Of a stretch of 64,000 bases of DNA, positions 47,501-60,845 are shown in pieces. Position numbers and translations under genes: made by a program. The notes below the pieces were generated by a model. The model was not told the origin of the DNA. It worked only from the letters and a program-made list of their open reading frames with translations, and did not search any database. Position 1 is the first letter of the stretch. Each line of letters starts with the position of its first letter. The DNA is from Rotaria sp. Silwood1 (Eukaryota > Rotifera > Eurotatoria > Philodinida > Philodinidae). The DNA lies in NCBI GenBank assembly GCA_905250075.1, contig CAJNOP010000021.1, positions 1,885,808 to 1,949,807 of the forward strand, given 5' to 3'.

Positions 47501-50500
47501 GACAGGCATACCTTATCTTGATGTTGTTCGGTAACATTGACGCATATAAAATTATTAATTTGAATGATATTATTCTTTGAATAGAACACCAACTGATGAT
47601 GATTCATTTTTATCAAATACTGAACTTCTCAGCTATATTAATGAATATTTTTGGCCTCGTATTCAATCTTGTACTATTCGATTAGCTTATACTATACGTG
47701 ATATTGGTCGTGACAATAAATCTACAATACGACAATGGACTCTAGATGTAAAGTTATAATATAATATCAAAAACATATATTTTATATTTAATTTTTTATT
47801 CTAGTTAAATTTTTTCAATAAAAATTATTTTCATAATGCTTTTATTAAAAGTATATTTAAAATTTTCAAATGATAAATCATTGTTTTTATTTTAATTTAG
47901 CTCCATATAATTCTGTTGTTGTTTGTAATCAAACATCACAAGAGACTTCTTCCAAAATAGTCGATTCTATTCATAGTAAACTTCGAGCTGCATATGAATT
48001 AACACATTTATTTGAAAATTATTCATTAGCATTATTAGGTTAATAGAAAATACAATAGCGAATTTCTTTGTATGTTTTTTTTTTGTTTTGTTTTTTCTAG
48101 AACTAACTGATCTTCATGCAATTTCTAAATTAATTTCATTTAATTTTTTTAAATGTACAATTCATTATGGACCAAATTTTGCTTATGCTGTTCGTATATA
48201 GGAATAACTTATTTTTTTAATTAAAATACTTTTTGTTTTTTTAAATATCTAGGTAACATTAACCTATAATAGTAATCAAACACAACAAGAATTAAATTCA
48301 AATGTCGAAGGAACATTTGATTTACGTTTTACAACAATAAACAATACATTTATACCAACATATCATCAAATATTAAGCAGAAAATTATGTTTATTTTTTA
48401 ATCAAACACGTTCATTAAAACAATTTATTCGAGTAAAATCTAAAAATTTCTTCTTTTGGAATAAACTATATGATACATAAAATGATATTTTGTTTTGCTT
48501 CTTATAGTTGTTACATATGACAGCAATTCCGTTGTCTTCAATTGCTCGATTAAATTGTTTCAATCGACCGATTGTTTTTGTTAATCAGGTTAGTTAACTA
48601 CATTAATATTTTTTCTTTAATAGTAATTCTAAGATCAATAGACATTACTTATAGGTCTTAACATTTTTGTTAATATAAAATAAAAGCAAAGCAGTACCAA
48701 TTAGAAGGAATGATATTAATAGAGAAGTGCACAACATCTAATAATAACTGAGTTTTTATTTTAGCAATGTCTTCCGCACAGTTGTTGCTCTATAATATTT
48801 CTTTAAACATAGTACTTCATTTCTAAATATTTACCTAAGAACAATAAAATGAAATTGGAAATGACCTACTAACACATGAAACGCATATCTCTAAATAATA
48901 ATGTTAATCATTATTATATCAATGAAGGTTTTATTATCTCATTTACACTTATCTTCTATTAAAACTTTTAGAACATATAAATGTCCTACAACGCATTATT
49001 ACTTTTCTTTTTTTTTTCATTTAAATTGAAAATTATCATGTATTATATATGTAGGGTGGCTGTACTCAATCGATTCTTACATTTGTTCCATATACTGAAT
49101 CTCGATGGCGTCTTATATTTGGTCAAATATTTGCACTTGATATTCAGATATGTGGTCCTAATTTAATCCTGGTTCGTGATGGTTCATTTAGTGTACAATT
49201 AAATAATTCATTATCTGAACTTGCACTAATCCCTAGACTTAAAGTAAAATTTTATTTCAAAAAAAAAAAAAAGGCAAACCATGAAATTGTTTTACTTTCT
49301 CTATAGGAATTTTTATCGGTATATGCCAATGATCGTGGTTTAACATTTGAATTTTCTGATATAACAAATTGTTTTCATGAACAAGATTTTATTTTGCCAG
49401 AACAGCAAACATCTCTACTACCACCAATTTCAAGTCAAATGACAAATCAAAGCCTAAACACAGAAAATGATTCAATATTACCGAATTCATTCATGGATAT
49501 AACAACACAATCACCAGTTTCATCACCTAGTGATATTTATGGTTAGAGAATTTTCTTTTCACTAGTAAAAAAATTCTAATCATCGAAAACATTGTGTGTT
49601 CAGATGTGATATTTCGAGATTCATTACCTGTTACCTCAGCATCAACTTCATCCAACGTCAGATCAGATCATACTGGTTAGATGCAATTAGTTTCTTAAAT
49701 TTAATAAAATCCTTTGTTTTTTTTTTTCATCTTTAGATAATCAACAATTATCAGTACGCTATAGTTATAATCGTGAATTATTAACCAAAGTTAATTATCC
49801 TGTATATATGACTCAACAAACATTTTTTCAAATGCTTTTTACACCTGATGGACATCAATGGTCGAAATTAGAATCATTTCTTGCTTCATCTCTTCTTGTA
49901 CGACAATTTGCTAAGGCTGTTACTGAACCTGCTGATGCAAATAATCCAACTGTAAGAATAAGAAAAAAAAAATCAACATTTTTTTCTTCATTAAAATTAA
50001 ACATTTAGGTTCGTTCTATATCAAATGAACAAGATACATATCGAATAGAACATTTATCTCTTCAAATATCATTTGTATTCGATATTCCAACAGCTATGTA
50101 TCGAATGTATTTTATGTCTTTATTTGATTCAACATCATCACAACCATCGAATATTTTCTGGTCATCAGATGAACTTCAACTAATGGAAATATTTTTTAAT
50201 GAGACATTTTTTCCATTATCACCAATATCGAATTTAATAATGCCTTCAAATGATATTTTATCTTTACAAGCATCTCAAAATCAAAGTACAGCTATGGGTT
50301 CATTTGAACGAATGCTTTCACTTATTCAACCTCGAATATTAAAAGATTTAGTGAAAATAATTGGACTCGAACAGGTTATCTTCAAATTTTAATATTGATG
50401 CATCTATATTTGAGTCTAGTTAAATGAATTTCTTAATGGTTTTAATCAATAGATCAGCTAGTTCTACAGAAATCTATTGTAGTTTATCTAGTAGTGTTCT

Positions 50501-51422
50501 AATTTAAGCATTTATAAAGCTATATTTATTTTAATAACTGTATACAGAGACGAAAGTGCCTTTGAAATCTATTAAACAAAACTTCAAGTTGTCTTATAAT
50601 TAGCTCCCATTAAAAATGATGTATGTCATCTAAATCGTTCTAAAGATACCATCAGACAGATAATTCATCTAGTTAAAATTTCATATTTTTAGCAATAGTT
50701 ATGACAAAACAAGCAGAGTTTTGTTCCTAAAATTGATATAATTTAACTAGAGATGTGCAAGTTTACTTTACTCTATCCTGTACATCTTTAATGTTAAGAA
50801 CTTGTGTTAACTAACAATTGAAATCACAATGCAAAGAATATTGAACAACATTTTTCTTTTTCTTTTTGTTTATTCTTTAGAATCCTGAAAATCATCATTT
50901 ATGGCGAGCACGTTGGTGTTTAACAGTACCACAAGGTAATGGTTTTTCTCAAGTTGGCCAACCAGCAATCTATTATATGTCTAGTCGATCATCATTTATT
51001 TTTATGGTATGATTTTGTTCTTAGTTGTTTCTATTTTATATTTTGATAAAAATTTTCTTTTAAAAATAATTTAGTTTCAATTTATTTCTCGAATAAATCA
51101 AAATGAACTTCAAACAAATTCTAGTAATACTTCAACATTTATTGTTCCATTAGTCTATGATATGATTAATAATCAAACAATTTTATGGGATGGAATAAAT
51201 AAACAACCATCGATTGGAAATGAGGTTAAATATCAAACTATAATAAAAATTTTGAATGCATCAAAAGAAATAATCAGTAAAAGTATATTGCTTATTATTC
51301 ATTTTGTTGATATTTTATTGATAGATACGTTCGTTCTAGATGAATGTTCATTATACCCATCCATATTTGAATTAATAACCCGCTTACAAGTTCCGTTTAC
51401 ATCTAATAACGCATCACAATAA
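41561..51422 (+). CDS. MED14: Mediator complex subunit 14
   Basis: MED14 is the backbone subunit linking head, middle and tail of the Mediator coactivator in the nucleus. I read 32 exons totalling 4287 bases (1428 residues; human 1454). Exons: 41561-41691, 41758-41784, 41858-41963, 42025-42328, 42388-42516, 42917-42942, 43001-43079, 43149-43192, 43245-43401, 43462-43565, 45317-45385, 45440-45479, 45531-45653, 45714-45792, 45855-46014, 46074-46307, 46365-46430, 46494-46577, 47454-47530, 47585-47747, 47805-47850, 47901-48038, 48101-48189, 48253-48432, 48508-48588, 49055-49243, 49307-49541, 49604-49675, 49737-49951, 50009-50374, 50881-51006, 51075-51422. The N-terminal block KIELIKFACRARQLFIRILA and VVKWAATTGKV match human KIEIVQFASRTRQLFVRLLA and LVKWANNAGKV. 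LEHRARLIRETSDSLAQLAR, LPSFPVTDAID-type segments and the C-terminal VPLVYDM also align. Exon 2 is only 27 bases. A Ser/Pro/Gln-rich low-complexity linker lies in 49380-49680. The largest introns are 43566-45316 and 46578-47453. Confidence 0.92.
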
Positions 51423-52036
51423 TAATGCTTTTCTTTTTTTTCTTATTGATTTATAAGACTATTGATTTGTATTCACCAAAAAAGAAACAAAATAAAACTA
51501 ATTATATATTTACATTGATATTATTATTAAAACGACGCTAAATAAAATTTCCGTCGTTTGATCTTCCATTTTTTTCTTGTTATTATTCTTATTGTTTAGA
51601 AAAAAAAATGGAAATATAAAAAAGAAGAAAATATATCCTGTTTAACATAGATAACATTTTTAAAAAGTTAACTTGTAATATTTGTCTTACTATTGATGAT
51701 GCAAAGTCAAGAGATCGAATTAACAATATGAATATTATACTATTAGATATTAAAACAAAGTGATGAATTTAATCAAATGAATTATAAAAGTTTAATATTG
51801 AAATACAATAAAAAACACAATCAATTATCTATTACAAAAATAAACATAGATTGTGAAAAATATGCAAAAATTGGATTCCAACAAGATATGTAAATCTCGA
51901 TAAAATCGAAGATGATGAACATGTTTTTTTCTTTTTTGTTTCTATAAAACAAATAACTATTGTTGTTGTTTTTTTCTTTCTCGAACATCGTCTCTTTTTT
52001 GCTCTTTTTTCTGTAGAAATTTTTTCTTTTATATAT
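51423..52036. other. Intergenic between MED14 and TRMT1
   Basis: Both flanking genes are on the plus strand. Possible polyadenylation signals (AATAAAAC near 51491) follow MED14. No gene seen; a minus frame of 75 codons at 51821-52048 is K/N/F-rich and unsupported. Confidence 0.5.
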
Positions 52037-54434
52037 ATGATATCTCATTTATCACGTATACGTGTTAATTTCTTCTTGATACGATCATCAATTCTTAATC
52101 GTAGATTATCAACTATTGATATTAACGACGAAGATTATTCACTTTCAACAATAATGACCGATAATGTACAAGTAAAAGAAGGCAAAGCAAATATTCGTTT
52201 ACCAGAGGGTGCTGTTTTTTATAATCCAGCTCAAGTATTTAATCGTGATTTAAGTGTTGCTTGTCTTCATCTTGTTTCAAAATATCATCATGAAAATGAA
52301 TGTAAAAAAATAAAAAAGAATGATCCGAATGCAACTTGTATATCATTTGATCAATTATCTGCTGGGGTACGACAAGAGAATGGATTGAAAATTGCCGAAG
52401 CCTTATCAGCTACAGGACTACGATCTATTCGATATGCACGTGAAATTCCAGGTATGAAGATAAAACAAAAAGTAAACCATTACGAATAAGAAGAAATTCA
52501 AATCGAGATGTTCATCTTGTGTATTTCTACTGTATAGTAGACATTTGGAAGAAAGAATTAGTCAATGTTAGAATTTTATAGTATTTTTATCAAATGAGTA
52601 TATCATTTTTTGCAACTAATGCGTCCTTTATCATCAGTTGATTTTGGGGAAAAGAAAAAAATATTTTAAATTAATAATTTTTTATCTATTACAAAAATTT
52701 CAGGTATTGATACAATCTATGCGAATGATATTGATGCTGGAGCAGTTGAATCAATAAAACAAAATATTGAATTGAATGATGTCAAAAATCTTGTTCAAGC
52801 GAGTCATGATGATGCTATGAATTTATTATATAGTCATAGAAAAATAGATGATCAATTTCATGTTGTGGATTTAGATCCATATGGTACACCAGCACAATTT
52901 TTGGGTAAATAGTATTCTTTAGTTTTGTTTTCTTTTTTAATTTAAATTTCAATAAACTTATCAAGTTTTACTTGTAAAGATGGAGCAGTACAATGTATTA
53001 AAAAAAATGGCGTTCTTTGTGTCACAGGTAATGCCATGAAATCTTTTCAAATTTTCTATTTCTTTTAATTTTATTTAGCTACTGATATGGCATCATTATG
53101 TGGAAATAATCCTCATAGGTAAATGGAAAGAAAAAATTAAACTTTATATAATAAATTAAGTTTTGTAAAGTTGCTATTCTAAATATGGATCAATATCATT
53201 ACATCAACCATTTTGTCATGAATTTGCTCTTCGTATGATACTTTATACATTACATATGCAAGCTGCTCGTTATGATCGAATAATTGAACCATTATTATGT
53301 ATGTCTATTGATTTTTATGTACGTCTATTCGTACGTATTGGTTATGGATCTGCTAAAGCTCAGAGTCAATTAGGTTTGTCATTTTTATGATTAGTATAAT
53401 CATTACAAATAATAATCTTTAGGTGAAATTGCAACAGTATACAATTGTGTTTATTGTAGTTCGTTTTCTTTTCAACCCTATGGACAAGCATCACTTGATG
53501 AACGAGGTAATGCGAAATTTAAATATGCACATGGACCACCAGTAGGTACTAATTGTCCACATTGTGCGTCGAAGTAAGATTTATTAGAATCGTTTGAATC
53601 AAGTATTTTTATTTTCAATATAAATTTAGTCTTCGAATGGGTGGTCCAATTTGGCTTGGACCTTTATTTGATCATTCTTTTGTTAATGAACTTATTACAT
53701 CAATTGAACAAGCACCAGATGATAGGTAACCAAAAGGCGATAGAAAACTTATTTAAAATTAATTTCTAAATATTAAGTTATGCCTATCGAGATCGAATGT
53801 TAAGTATGTTATATGTTGTAAAAGAAGAATTACCTGATCCATTATATTTTGACAATGGAAAACTTGCTCGTGTTATGCATACACATATTCCACAAAACAA
53901 AGTTATCAAGTAATTATTATATTCATCATTTGTTCATTCGAATGAAACTATGATGATTGGTTTTTGTTTAAGATCAGCTTTATTAAATGCTGGTTATCGT
54001 GTATCAACGTCTCATGCTCGTCAAGATTCAATAAAAACTAATGCACCACATCATATTATTTGGGATATAATGCGTGCATTTGCTGAACAATCATCAACAA
54101 AACGTGCATCTACAGAACAATTAAATACTGATTCACCTTACTATCATCTTTTAACAAAACCATCAACAATTCAAGTAGATTTTACTGAACATCCAGATTG
54201 GGAATCAGAAGCTAGAAAAAATAAATTGATACGTTTTATGGGTAATCCACATGCAAGATGGGGACCACTAGGAAAAGCTGCAACAAAGAAAAAACGTTCA
54301 ATTGATGAAAATGATTCTATACAAAACAAAAAACAAGTAAGATTTATTGTTGTAAAAATTTTTATTGCTGATTACTTTGTTTCTTCGATTAGACAAAATC
54401 TGATGAAGACTCATCAACTGAAGAAAATCTGTGA
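52037..54434 (+). CDS. TRMT1: tRNA (guanine26-N2)-dimethyltransferase
   Basis: Uses S-adenosylmethionine to make N2,N2-dimethylguanosine at position 26 of tRNAs. Ten exons sum to 1692 bases (563 residues): 52037-52451, 52704-52904, 52980-53027, 53079-53118, 53171-53373, 53423-53573, 53630-53725, 53778-53909, 53973-54336, 54393-54434. Key blocks: EGKANIRLPEGAVFYNPAQV, FNRDLSV, AEALSATGLRSIRYAREIPG (cofactor motif), YANDIDAGAVESIKQNIELN, VVDLDPYGTPAQFLDGAVQ (DPYG catalytic motif), TATDMASLCGNNP and CYSKYGSISL. A zinc-binding set CVYCSSF..CPHCAS lies at about residues 320-360. The first 39 residues are basic and hydrophobic with no acids until residue 28, like a mitochondrial presequence. A second Met at 52154 (residue 40) would give a cytosolic/nuclear form. 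Human TRMT1 (659 aa) has a C-terminal CCCH finger region that is absent here. A polyadenylation-like GGAATAAAA follows near 54515. Confidence 0.95.
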
Positions 54435-56200
54435 TAATTTCTTTCGTTGTTCTATTTAATTTTATGGAAACTACTAACAAAAATTAATTTGTTAAATAAA
54501 ATGCGATAAAGATTGGAATAAAAAAAAACCGATTATTCATTCATTTTCAATATCTTTTTCATAATAATTCAACCTAATGTTATGTAACTCTCCCAAGTTG
54601 AACCGTAATTTGCTCAACCAAACTCAATCTCAATATAGTATTCGGTACTTATCTTCATTACGTAAATTATTGTTCGAAGGGATAACTGAAATTTTGAATA
54701 TTTCAAAGTAATTTTCGACATTCACTCGAATGTTTTCATAACTAATGCAAACTTGGAGGCTGTGGCGGTGAGTTACATGAAAAGTGACACCGACAAAAAC
54801 ATTCACATTGTAAATCCATACTAGCGCCGACACCTACATCCAACTACACCCTCATACATGTCTCGATAAAAACATCAAAGAAAAGACTTCGGCAATTGCC
54901 GACTTGAAAGAACAAATACGAATTGATGATGGAGGCCAAAAGTGAATTTTCGATTTAGTCTGAGGTTTTTCCGTAGTCAATCTGTCTATTGTGGTCAAAA
55001 GAGATTCTTTAGAAGAACGATCTGCAAAAAAAATAGTGAGCTGGAATGAGTAAAGGTGTGGAGTGGGTAATGAGATGATTCTGCTTACTTGCGTTACATA
55101 TACACCTGCTCTTAATTATTCTGATCTTATCACATCCACTTTCACTATGTTGTAGCCCGTAAACAGCTGAATATAAGAAGAATTATTGTTTCCACAGAAG
55201 TAAAGTTGAAAAAGAGAATTTTGAAATTATTTTACTCTGTATTTCGATCATAAATTCGTCTTCTCCTTGCTTAGATCTTAATTATTTTTCTTTAGACAAG
55301 TTGAAATTGAAGAAAGCAGAGGGCTGCATAAAATGATTGTATGAAATGCTCTTTTTTCAGACTTGTATCCTCAGAACATTTTCACGAACAGAACTTATGG
55401 GGAAACGAGAACTCTTCTTATACTCTGTTTTTGTTAAAAAGTGCACCGTAGGAGGATCGAGATAATGATGCCGTGTATGAATTGCACAAGTTTGTATGAG
55501 AAGCACTTTATTGGAAACTCGAATAAGGAAGCTGCAGGGAATGACATGTGTCTCAAGGTTGCAGCTCGTTGTGAGAGCTATAGATATCATTAATTGCAAT
55601 GTTTATAATGAGCCGTTTGTGACGAAAGTTTTCTAAAAAACAGATATCTGGAAGTTTTGCGCCCTATTCGACGACAGCAATCATTCACAATCGGGCTTCA
55701 TAAAACATCCTGGATTCGTAATTGTTTATGTGTTGTACGGTATCAAGAACACTAAGAATGAGTTTCATAAACAGCTAACATACCATGTAGATTGTTGAAT
55801 TTGTGATTTGTTTTTTGTATATTGGAGGTTTATTTGTGACGTTCTGAAGCGCTTACAAATGGGATAGGATACAAGGATCATGAAAAAAGAAGAAGAAAAA
55901 GAAAAAGAAATGAGAGCACTGGATGAAGTGAAGAAAGTACAGGGATTTATATAGAAGAGAACGGTTACAAGGATAAAGTTTTAAACAGAACGCTATTGAC
56001 CTTGAAAGTTGATATTCTACTGTTGATGTTTAGACAAAGAACGATTAGAAGCTATGTGTTCGATCTTGGACTGTTAAGAAATTCTAGTAAAGGAGTCGAT
56101 GAAAAGGAGAGAGGAGGTTTGATCATGTTGATCTATTTGCGATTTCTAACTACGAGAAGCATTTAAAGTTTATCACTCAATAAAAAGTATATGTTTTAGG
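54435..56200. other. Intergenic between convergent genes
   Basis: Lies between the 3' ends of TRMT1 (plus) and the ThuA-like gene (minus). A purine-rich stretch of GAAGAAGAAAAAG repeats sits near 55881-55912. The frame at 55357-55599 (minus) has no recognisable content. No gene supported. Confidence 0.5.
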
Positions 56201-59200
56201 TCAAATCATTTTCGCTGCCCATTTAACTGCATTATTCATCATAGTTACAAGATTAGCATCATTCTGCCAATTGAAATTAGCTCCACCGGAACTATAATGG
56301 CCACCATGAGCAATCTGCACTATACGACCATTAGATGCAACACTAGGACGAACAATGACTGCAGGTCCACCACATTGCATACAACTCGCTATTGTTAAGC
56401 TACCATTTATAGGTGTAGATAATACACTGTAGCCAAGTGTAACCGACGTATTGAAAGATGCTGCTAAACCGTTCCAAATCGGATGATTGATGCTAACCAA
56501 ATCAAACGACATGCTTGCAGTCACGCCTGTTATTCGCGTGGCCAACAAAAGTGAAGACAGTACCGACCATCTTCCACTTAACACTTCATATGCTGCCCAT
56601 TCGGTCATTACTATACCAGTGCCACTGTTTTGTTGAGCATTTCGAATCGACTCTTGCCCACTACTTGGCATATCTGTAGCATAATCATTGCCAGTAATTA
56701 AAATTACTGAGTCGTAGTTAGCTGCATTTGGTGATCCACTATAAGTTGAAATTCCTCCAGAGATGTAGTTGACTGTCACACCAACAGATTGTAAGTTGTT
56801 AACCAATGCTTGAACAGCCACAGTGCTTGTGTCACTAAGTAGAAGTGCTGTACGATTTGACTGACTGCAATCTATGAATACATGCGGAAACATAAAGGGA
56901 TAAATGTACCTGAAAATTTGATTTTCATATAGACAACTTCGACTTAAGACTTCGTTTCTCTCTACCATACAAACTGTGCCCTGAAAGAAGCAAAAAGCAT
57001 CATTTCTATCTCCCTGAAATCGTAATACTTAGGATGTTACGCATGTGGTTTTAGATATTCCGAAACATTGAAAAACTAATTTATTTTTTGCCTAGCTAAT
57101 CAATTAATTATCATTCTTGTTAATGTTTAGTCAATCAAATGGTCTACAATGACTAATGAAATTTTCCAAGGTGGGCACTGGAGTGTTAGTTTCTGACTGT
57201 ATTTGTAGCTGTGAATGTGAAAAGTAGGGTAACACTGGTACCCACATCCTCTAATGACGTCGCAGTCTCTGATGAGGACATCCTATTAGTCATTTCTTGG
57301 TAAAACAAAGTTCGAAACTGTTGCTTTTCCAAGTACAAAGTATCCGATACGTAAAGATATGGACGGGCTGTACCGTTTTATTTTAAATACGTTAGTCGTC
57401 AGTCGCTCCTAAGCAGAATAGAGTGTTCTTAATGCGTATCACAAACAGAAGACGTCATTAAAAGATGGTCGACTATAACATTGACTAAACCGTTGTATGG
57501 AGTTTCGATATTCGGCATTCCATCATTTGAATTTCGATAATGTGTCGAATTTCTAGGGGAATGTGGACACTTGTATTCAATACCCGTCGGAATCTCTACC
57601 ATAAAGATTTGTCGCAATTCCGGTTTATACTGATGAGCCGCATTGGAATGAAGCCAGAATATCAGTAAAACTCCATAATTTCGACGATTTGTCCGCTTTC
57701 CAGCCAGCATTTCGACAATGTTCTTACTATCGAAAGTTCAGTGGAAACTGAACAATTCGTCTTGATTCAGGTGGCAAAAATAGGATTTATCGGTACAGTT
57801 AGTCACTGCTAAAATTTAACTTTTGACTTTCATTATCTCAAACAACAGATCACTACTAGAAATCCCTAAGCCAGAAATATAAGTTCTTTCTGACCAGTCT
57901 ATGAAAAATACTAGTTCATACATTTGGCACTACTCTTAAAGTTTAATCACAAAACGGTTTTTTAGATTGCCACTGATATCTTGCTCTTTCATTTGCGTTC
58001 GCTTAATATTTCGAGTTCGTAGTCTCGATTTATCGTGACTCATAATCTGTATGCTACATATTTTATGTTCACGAAACAGAAAACGTTGCTGGAGAGTCAT
58101 AGTCAACTTGCGAAGCTGAATGTAAAAATGAGTTTTGACCTAATGTAGAGTTATCCAAGTAAAAATATATTCTGTTCAGCGGAGACATGTATCCTGAGTA
58201 TACTTTAAAGTTTATATTTGAGAAGGGATGTGCATGTGAACAGACAATGTTTTCTTCGTTTCCACACTCATATCTCTACTCATTAAGTAGTCAGAAAGAG
58301 CGGATGTTTTCGATTTAGAGATTTCTAATGATAATCTCTCGTTCGGAATAATTAAATCCTAAATTGAAATTTTAGCAACTCCTAACTCAGTCAATGTCAT
58401 AGTGGGTCCTCTTCCGAGTAGTTTCAAAGTATTCTGACATGTCATTGCACTCATAGTTCTTGTCACTTACTGCGACATGGAGAGGTTGTGGAAGTTGTTG
58501 TCATTGATCTTGTCGAAGTTGCGAAAGTTGTTGTCATTGATCTTGTCGAAGTTGCGAAAGTTGTTGTCATTGATCTTGTCGAAGTTGCAACTGTTGTCGA
58601 CGCTAAGGCTGTTGAAGCTACATAAAAAAAGCAGAATAACATGGTAGAGTTATCATTTATACGGATCGATCCAGAGCGACGACTGGAAAGTCAAACGGTG
58701 TGTGCTCATCAGAGAATCTGCAGCGTAGGAAAATTTATCATAAGGAACGATCACGACGAGAAGAGTCTGTAAAAGAATACTGTGTACGGGAAACAATGAG
58801 TAGGGACAATTAGTCTAATGAATAAGTGTTGCTCACGTTTGCCTATTGGGTAGACTTGAATTTCACAAAGCAATATGTAGCGCTGTCATTGTCCGATTGA
58901 AATATTGCTAGTAAGAAGATCGAACGGAGTACGCTTAATTTTCAAGATGATCACTTTCTGAGTACGAGATGGGTGGGTGTGACTCCTCTCTTCGCTCAAA
59001 CTCAGCCACTCATGTTAATGGCTTACATAGATGCCTTCAGGAAAACGTATTCACTCGTCTTCTGACCAAAACATACAGAAAACTATCGAGTCGCTCGATG
59101 ATGCTGATCAACAAATTCTTTTTTTGAATTTTCTTTCGATAAATTTCATCGAGATTATTTGGTTCAATTAAACTCTCAGACCATATTTTACTTCCCCCCC

Positions 59201-60845
59201 CCCCCCCCCCATAGATATGATATGAAATTTTACTGTACCAAAAACACGTGATACATTGCGTAGCAACAGGGTGATTTCTACATTTTCGTTAATGCAAAGT
59301 CTATTTCAGAAACTCACTTGTGATTGTGTATGGATCTTTTGAGGTCAGTGGAGGACATCGTTGAATAGATGCACGTTCAATTGGATAGCAAACAGGAACG
59401 TTACATCGAGTGTTATTGACGCATACTGTATTAGGTGCCGAGCATGTCTTGTTATCATTTTCACATAAAGTCAAATCACGACAAGATATGACAGTATCGG
59501 CACACATTCCACCAGCAGTCATTGTCATAAGCAAGCATGCACAGTCAGCGTTTATCGAACATGACACTGGTTTTGCTTGACACTCTTGTGTTGGACAACA
59601 TCCACAAGTAGGCCGTCCAGAATTTGTTGTGTCTTGGCCTAAAACTGCTTTTATAACAAGTGAAAGTCGGATAAAATTATCGAAAAATCATTATTAAAAG
59701 TAAGTTGTTTCATCTTATGCAATCGTTTAGAAAAGGAAGGGCATGAATTATGCAATACGAAAGATATACGTGGATTTTAGGTTCACATTCCCATGATTGA
59801 ATTAAAGAAGAACCCAAGGAAGAATCAGGTATTTTCACAGAGCAACATGGTCTGCAAATAATGGACTCGTAATTTTACTATCGGAAACGAAAGCATGTAT
59901 TTATACACCAATTAATTCTAGTTTTCAGTCCATTCTATTATTCTTAGTAGAAATCCTTAGGAAAGCAATAAGCAACATGTGGTAAGGGTAAAGATTTGTG
60001 GGTCAAAATGAATGATCAAGTAAGTACATTGGTGAGAGTCTTTTCTTCACACACTCTCGTCTTCAATCATTGCATTTGATCATGAATGGATGAAGAAAAG
60101 CAAAAATTACATGACAAGTTCATTAGAAAATGAACGTAAAAGTGAATGTTACTGAGTACTTTCTCATTTTGTAAGTGAGAAAAGTGTGTGTTCATGACGA
60201 AAAACCAATTGGTTTGCGCTCGTTGGATAGCCTTCACTTATTCTTTTAACAAATGTTGCGACATTTTTTGGTCATTTGAAGCTCCAAAATAAAAAACGCA
60301 TGCAGACAAAAAGATCACTTGCAAACATTATATAAATCATTCTTGTACTTAAGAATTTCGAATTTCTTGCATCTCAGATATAGATCTGAGAAAAATTCGA
60401 ATATGCACTTGGTTAAAGTGAATCATGTTCTTTCATTTGAAATATTTTTCAACCTTATGTATCGAGATCTGTCCAAGAAACATCATCATATTTTTTTTGA
60501 AAACTATGGCATGAAAAATGGAAATGAAGGTTGTTTGTTGAAAAAGTTTTGCTCAGTTCTTTTCTAGAATTTCTGCTAGCCACAACAAAATGGGCTGAAA
60601 ATCGAAATTTATAGATATCTACTGACGTACTTTCGTTCCCCATAATAAAAAAAGAGATCAACTTTTTGCCGAAGATGCCAATGTGTAATGATCCTTGTTT
60701 ATCTTTTGACTACCTCTGGAATCTGTTTCTCTTACCTCTGACGACACAGGCAATAAGTCTAGAAACAAATTTTTATCATATTAGTAGTCTATTGAACTAG
60801 AGTTACTTACAGTGTTATTGCTACCGTATTCAGAATTTGTTGCAT
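56201..60845 (-). CDS. Secreted protein: Cys-rich domain, Thr stalk, ThuA/GATase1-like domain
   Basis: Five exons on the minus strand, 60811-60845, 60736-60758, 59318-59638, 58471-58617 and 56201-56871, sum to 1197 bases (398 residues). After exon 1 (phase 2), all joins are phase 1. Exons 1-2 encode a clean signal peptide (MQQILNTVAITLLIACVVRG), split by a 52-base intron. Exon 3 is a Cys-rich domain with about 18 cysteines (CGCCPTQEC, SINADCACLL, CADTVISC, CNVPVCY). Exon 4 is a Thr/Ser stalk with three 11-residue repeats of the type TFATSTRSMTT. Exon 5 is an alpha/beta domain of about 220 residues: ALLLSDTSTVAVQALVNNL, then NYDSVILITG, GTGIVMTEWAAYEV, NHPIW and GRIVQIAHGGHYSSGG. This pattern fits the ThuA-like / class I glutamine amidotransferase-like fold seen in bacterial secreted proteins. 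The nucleophile position has no Cys, so amidotransferase activity is unlikely. No TM segment follows, so it should be secreted. Introns are long (1599, 699 and 1097 bases). Function unknown. Confidence 0.8.
58494..58589 (-). repeat. 33-base tandem repeat in the stalk exon
   Basis: Three units of 33 bases (58494-58526, 58527-58559, 58560-58589 partial) are virtually identical. Each codes 11 residues of the Thr/Ser stalk, so copy-number change would lengthen or shorten the stalk without a frameshift. Confidence 0.9.
59194..59210. repeat. Run of 17 C residues
   Basis: An unbroken C homopolymer in the third intron of the ThuA-like gene. It is unusual in DNA this AT-rich, and its true length is likely to be uncertain in any assembly. 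Confidence 0.95.

Noticed and set aside
57429-57710. 93-codon minus-strand frame and a weak inverted repeat around 57480-57720
   Set aside because: It lies in a long intron of the ThuA-like gene. The inverted similarity is short and broken, too weak to list as an element.
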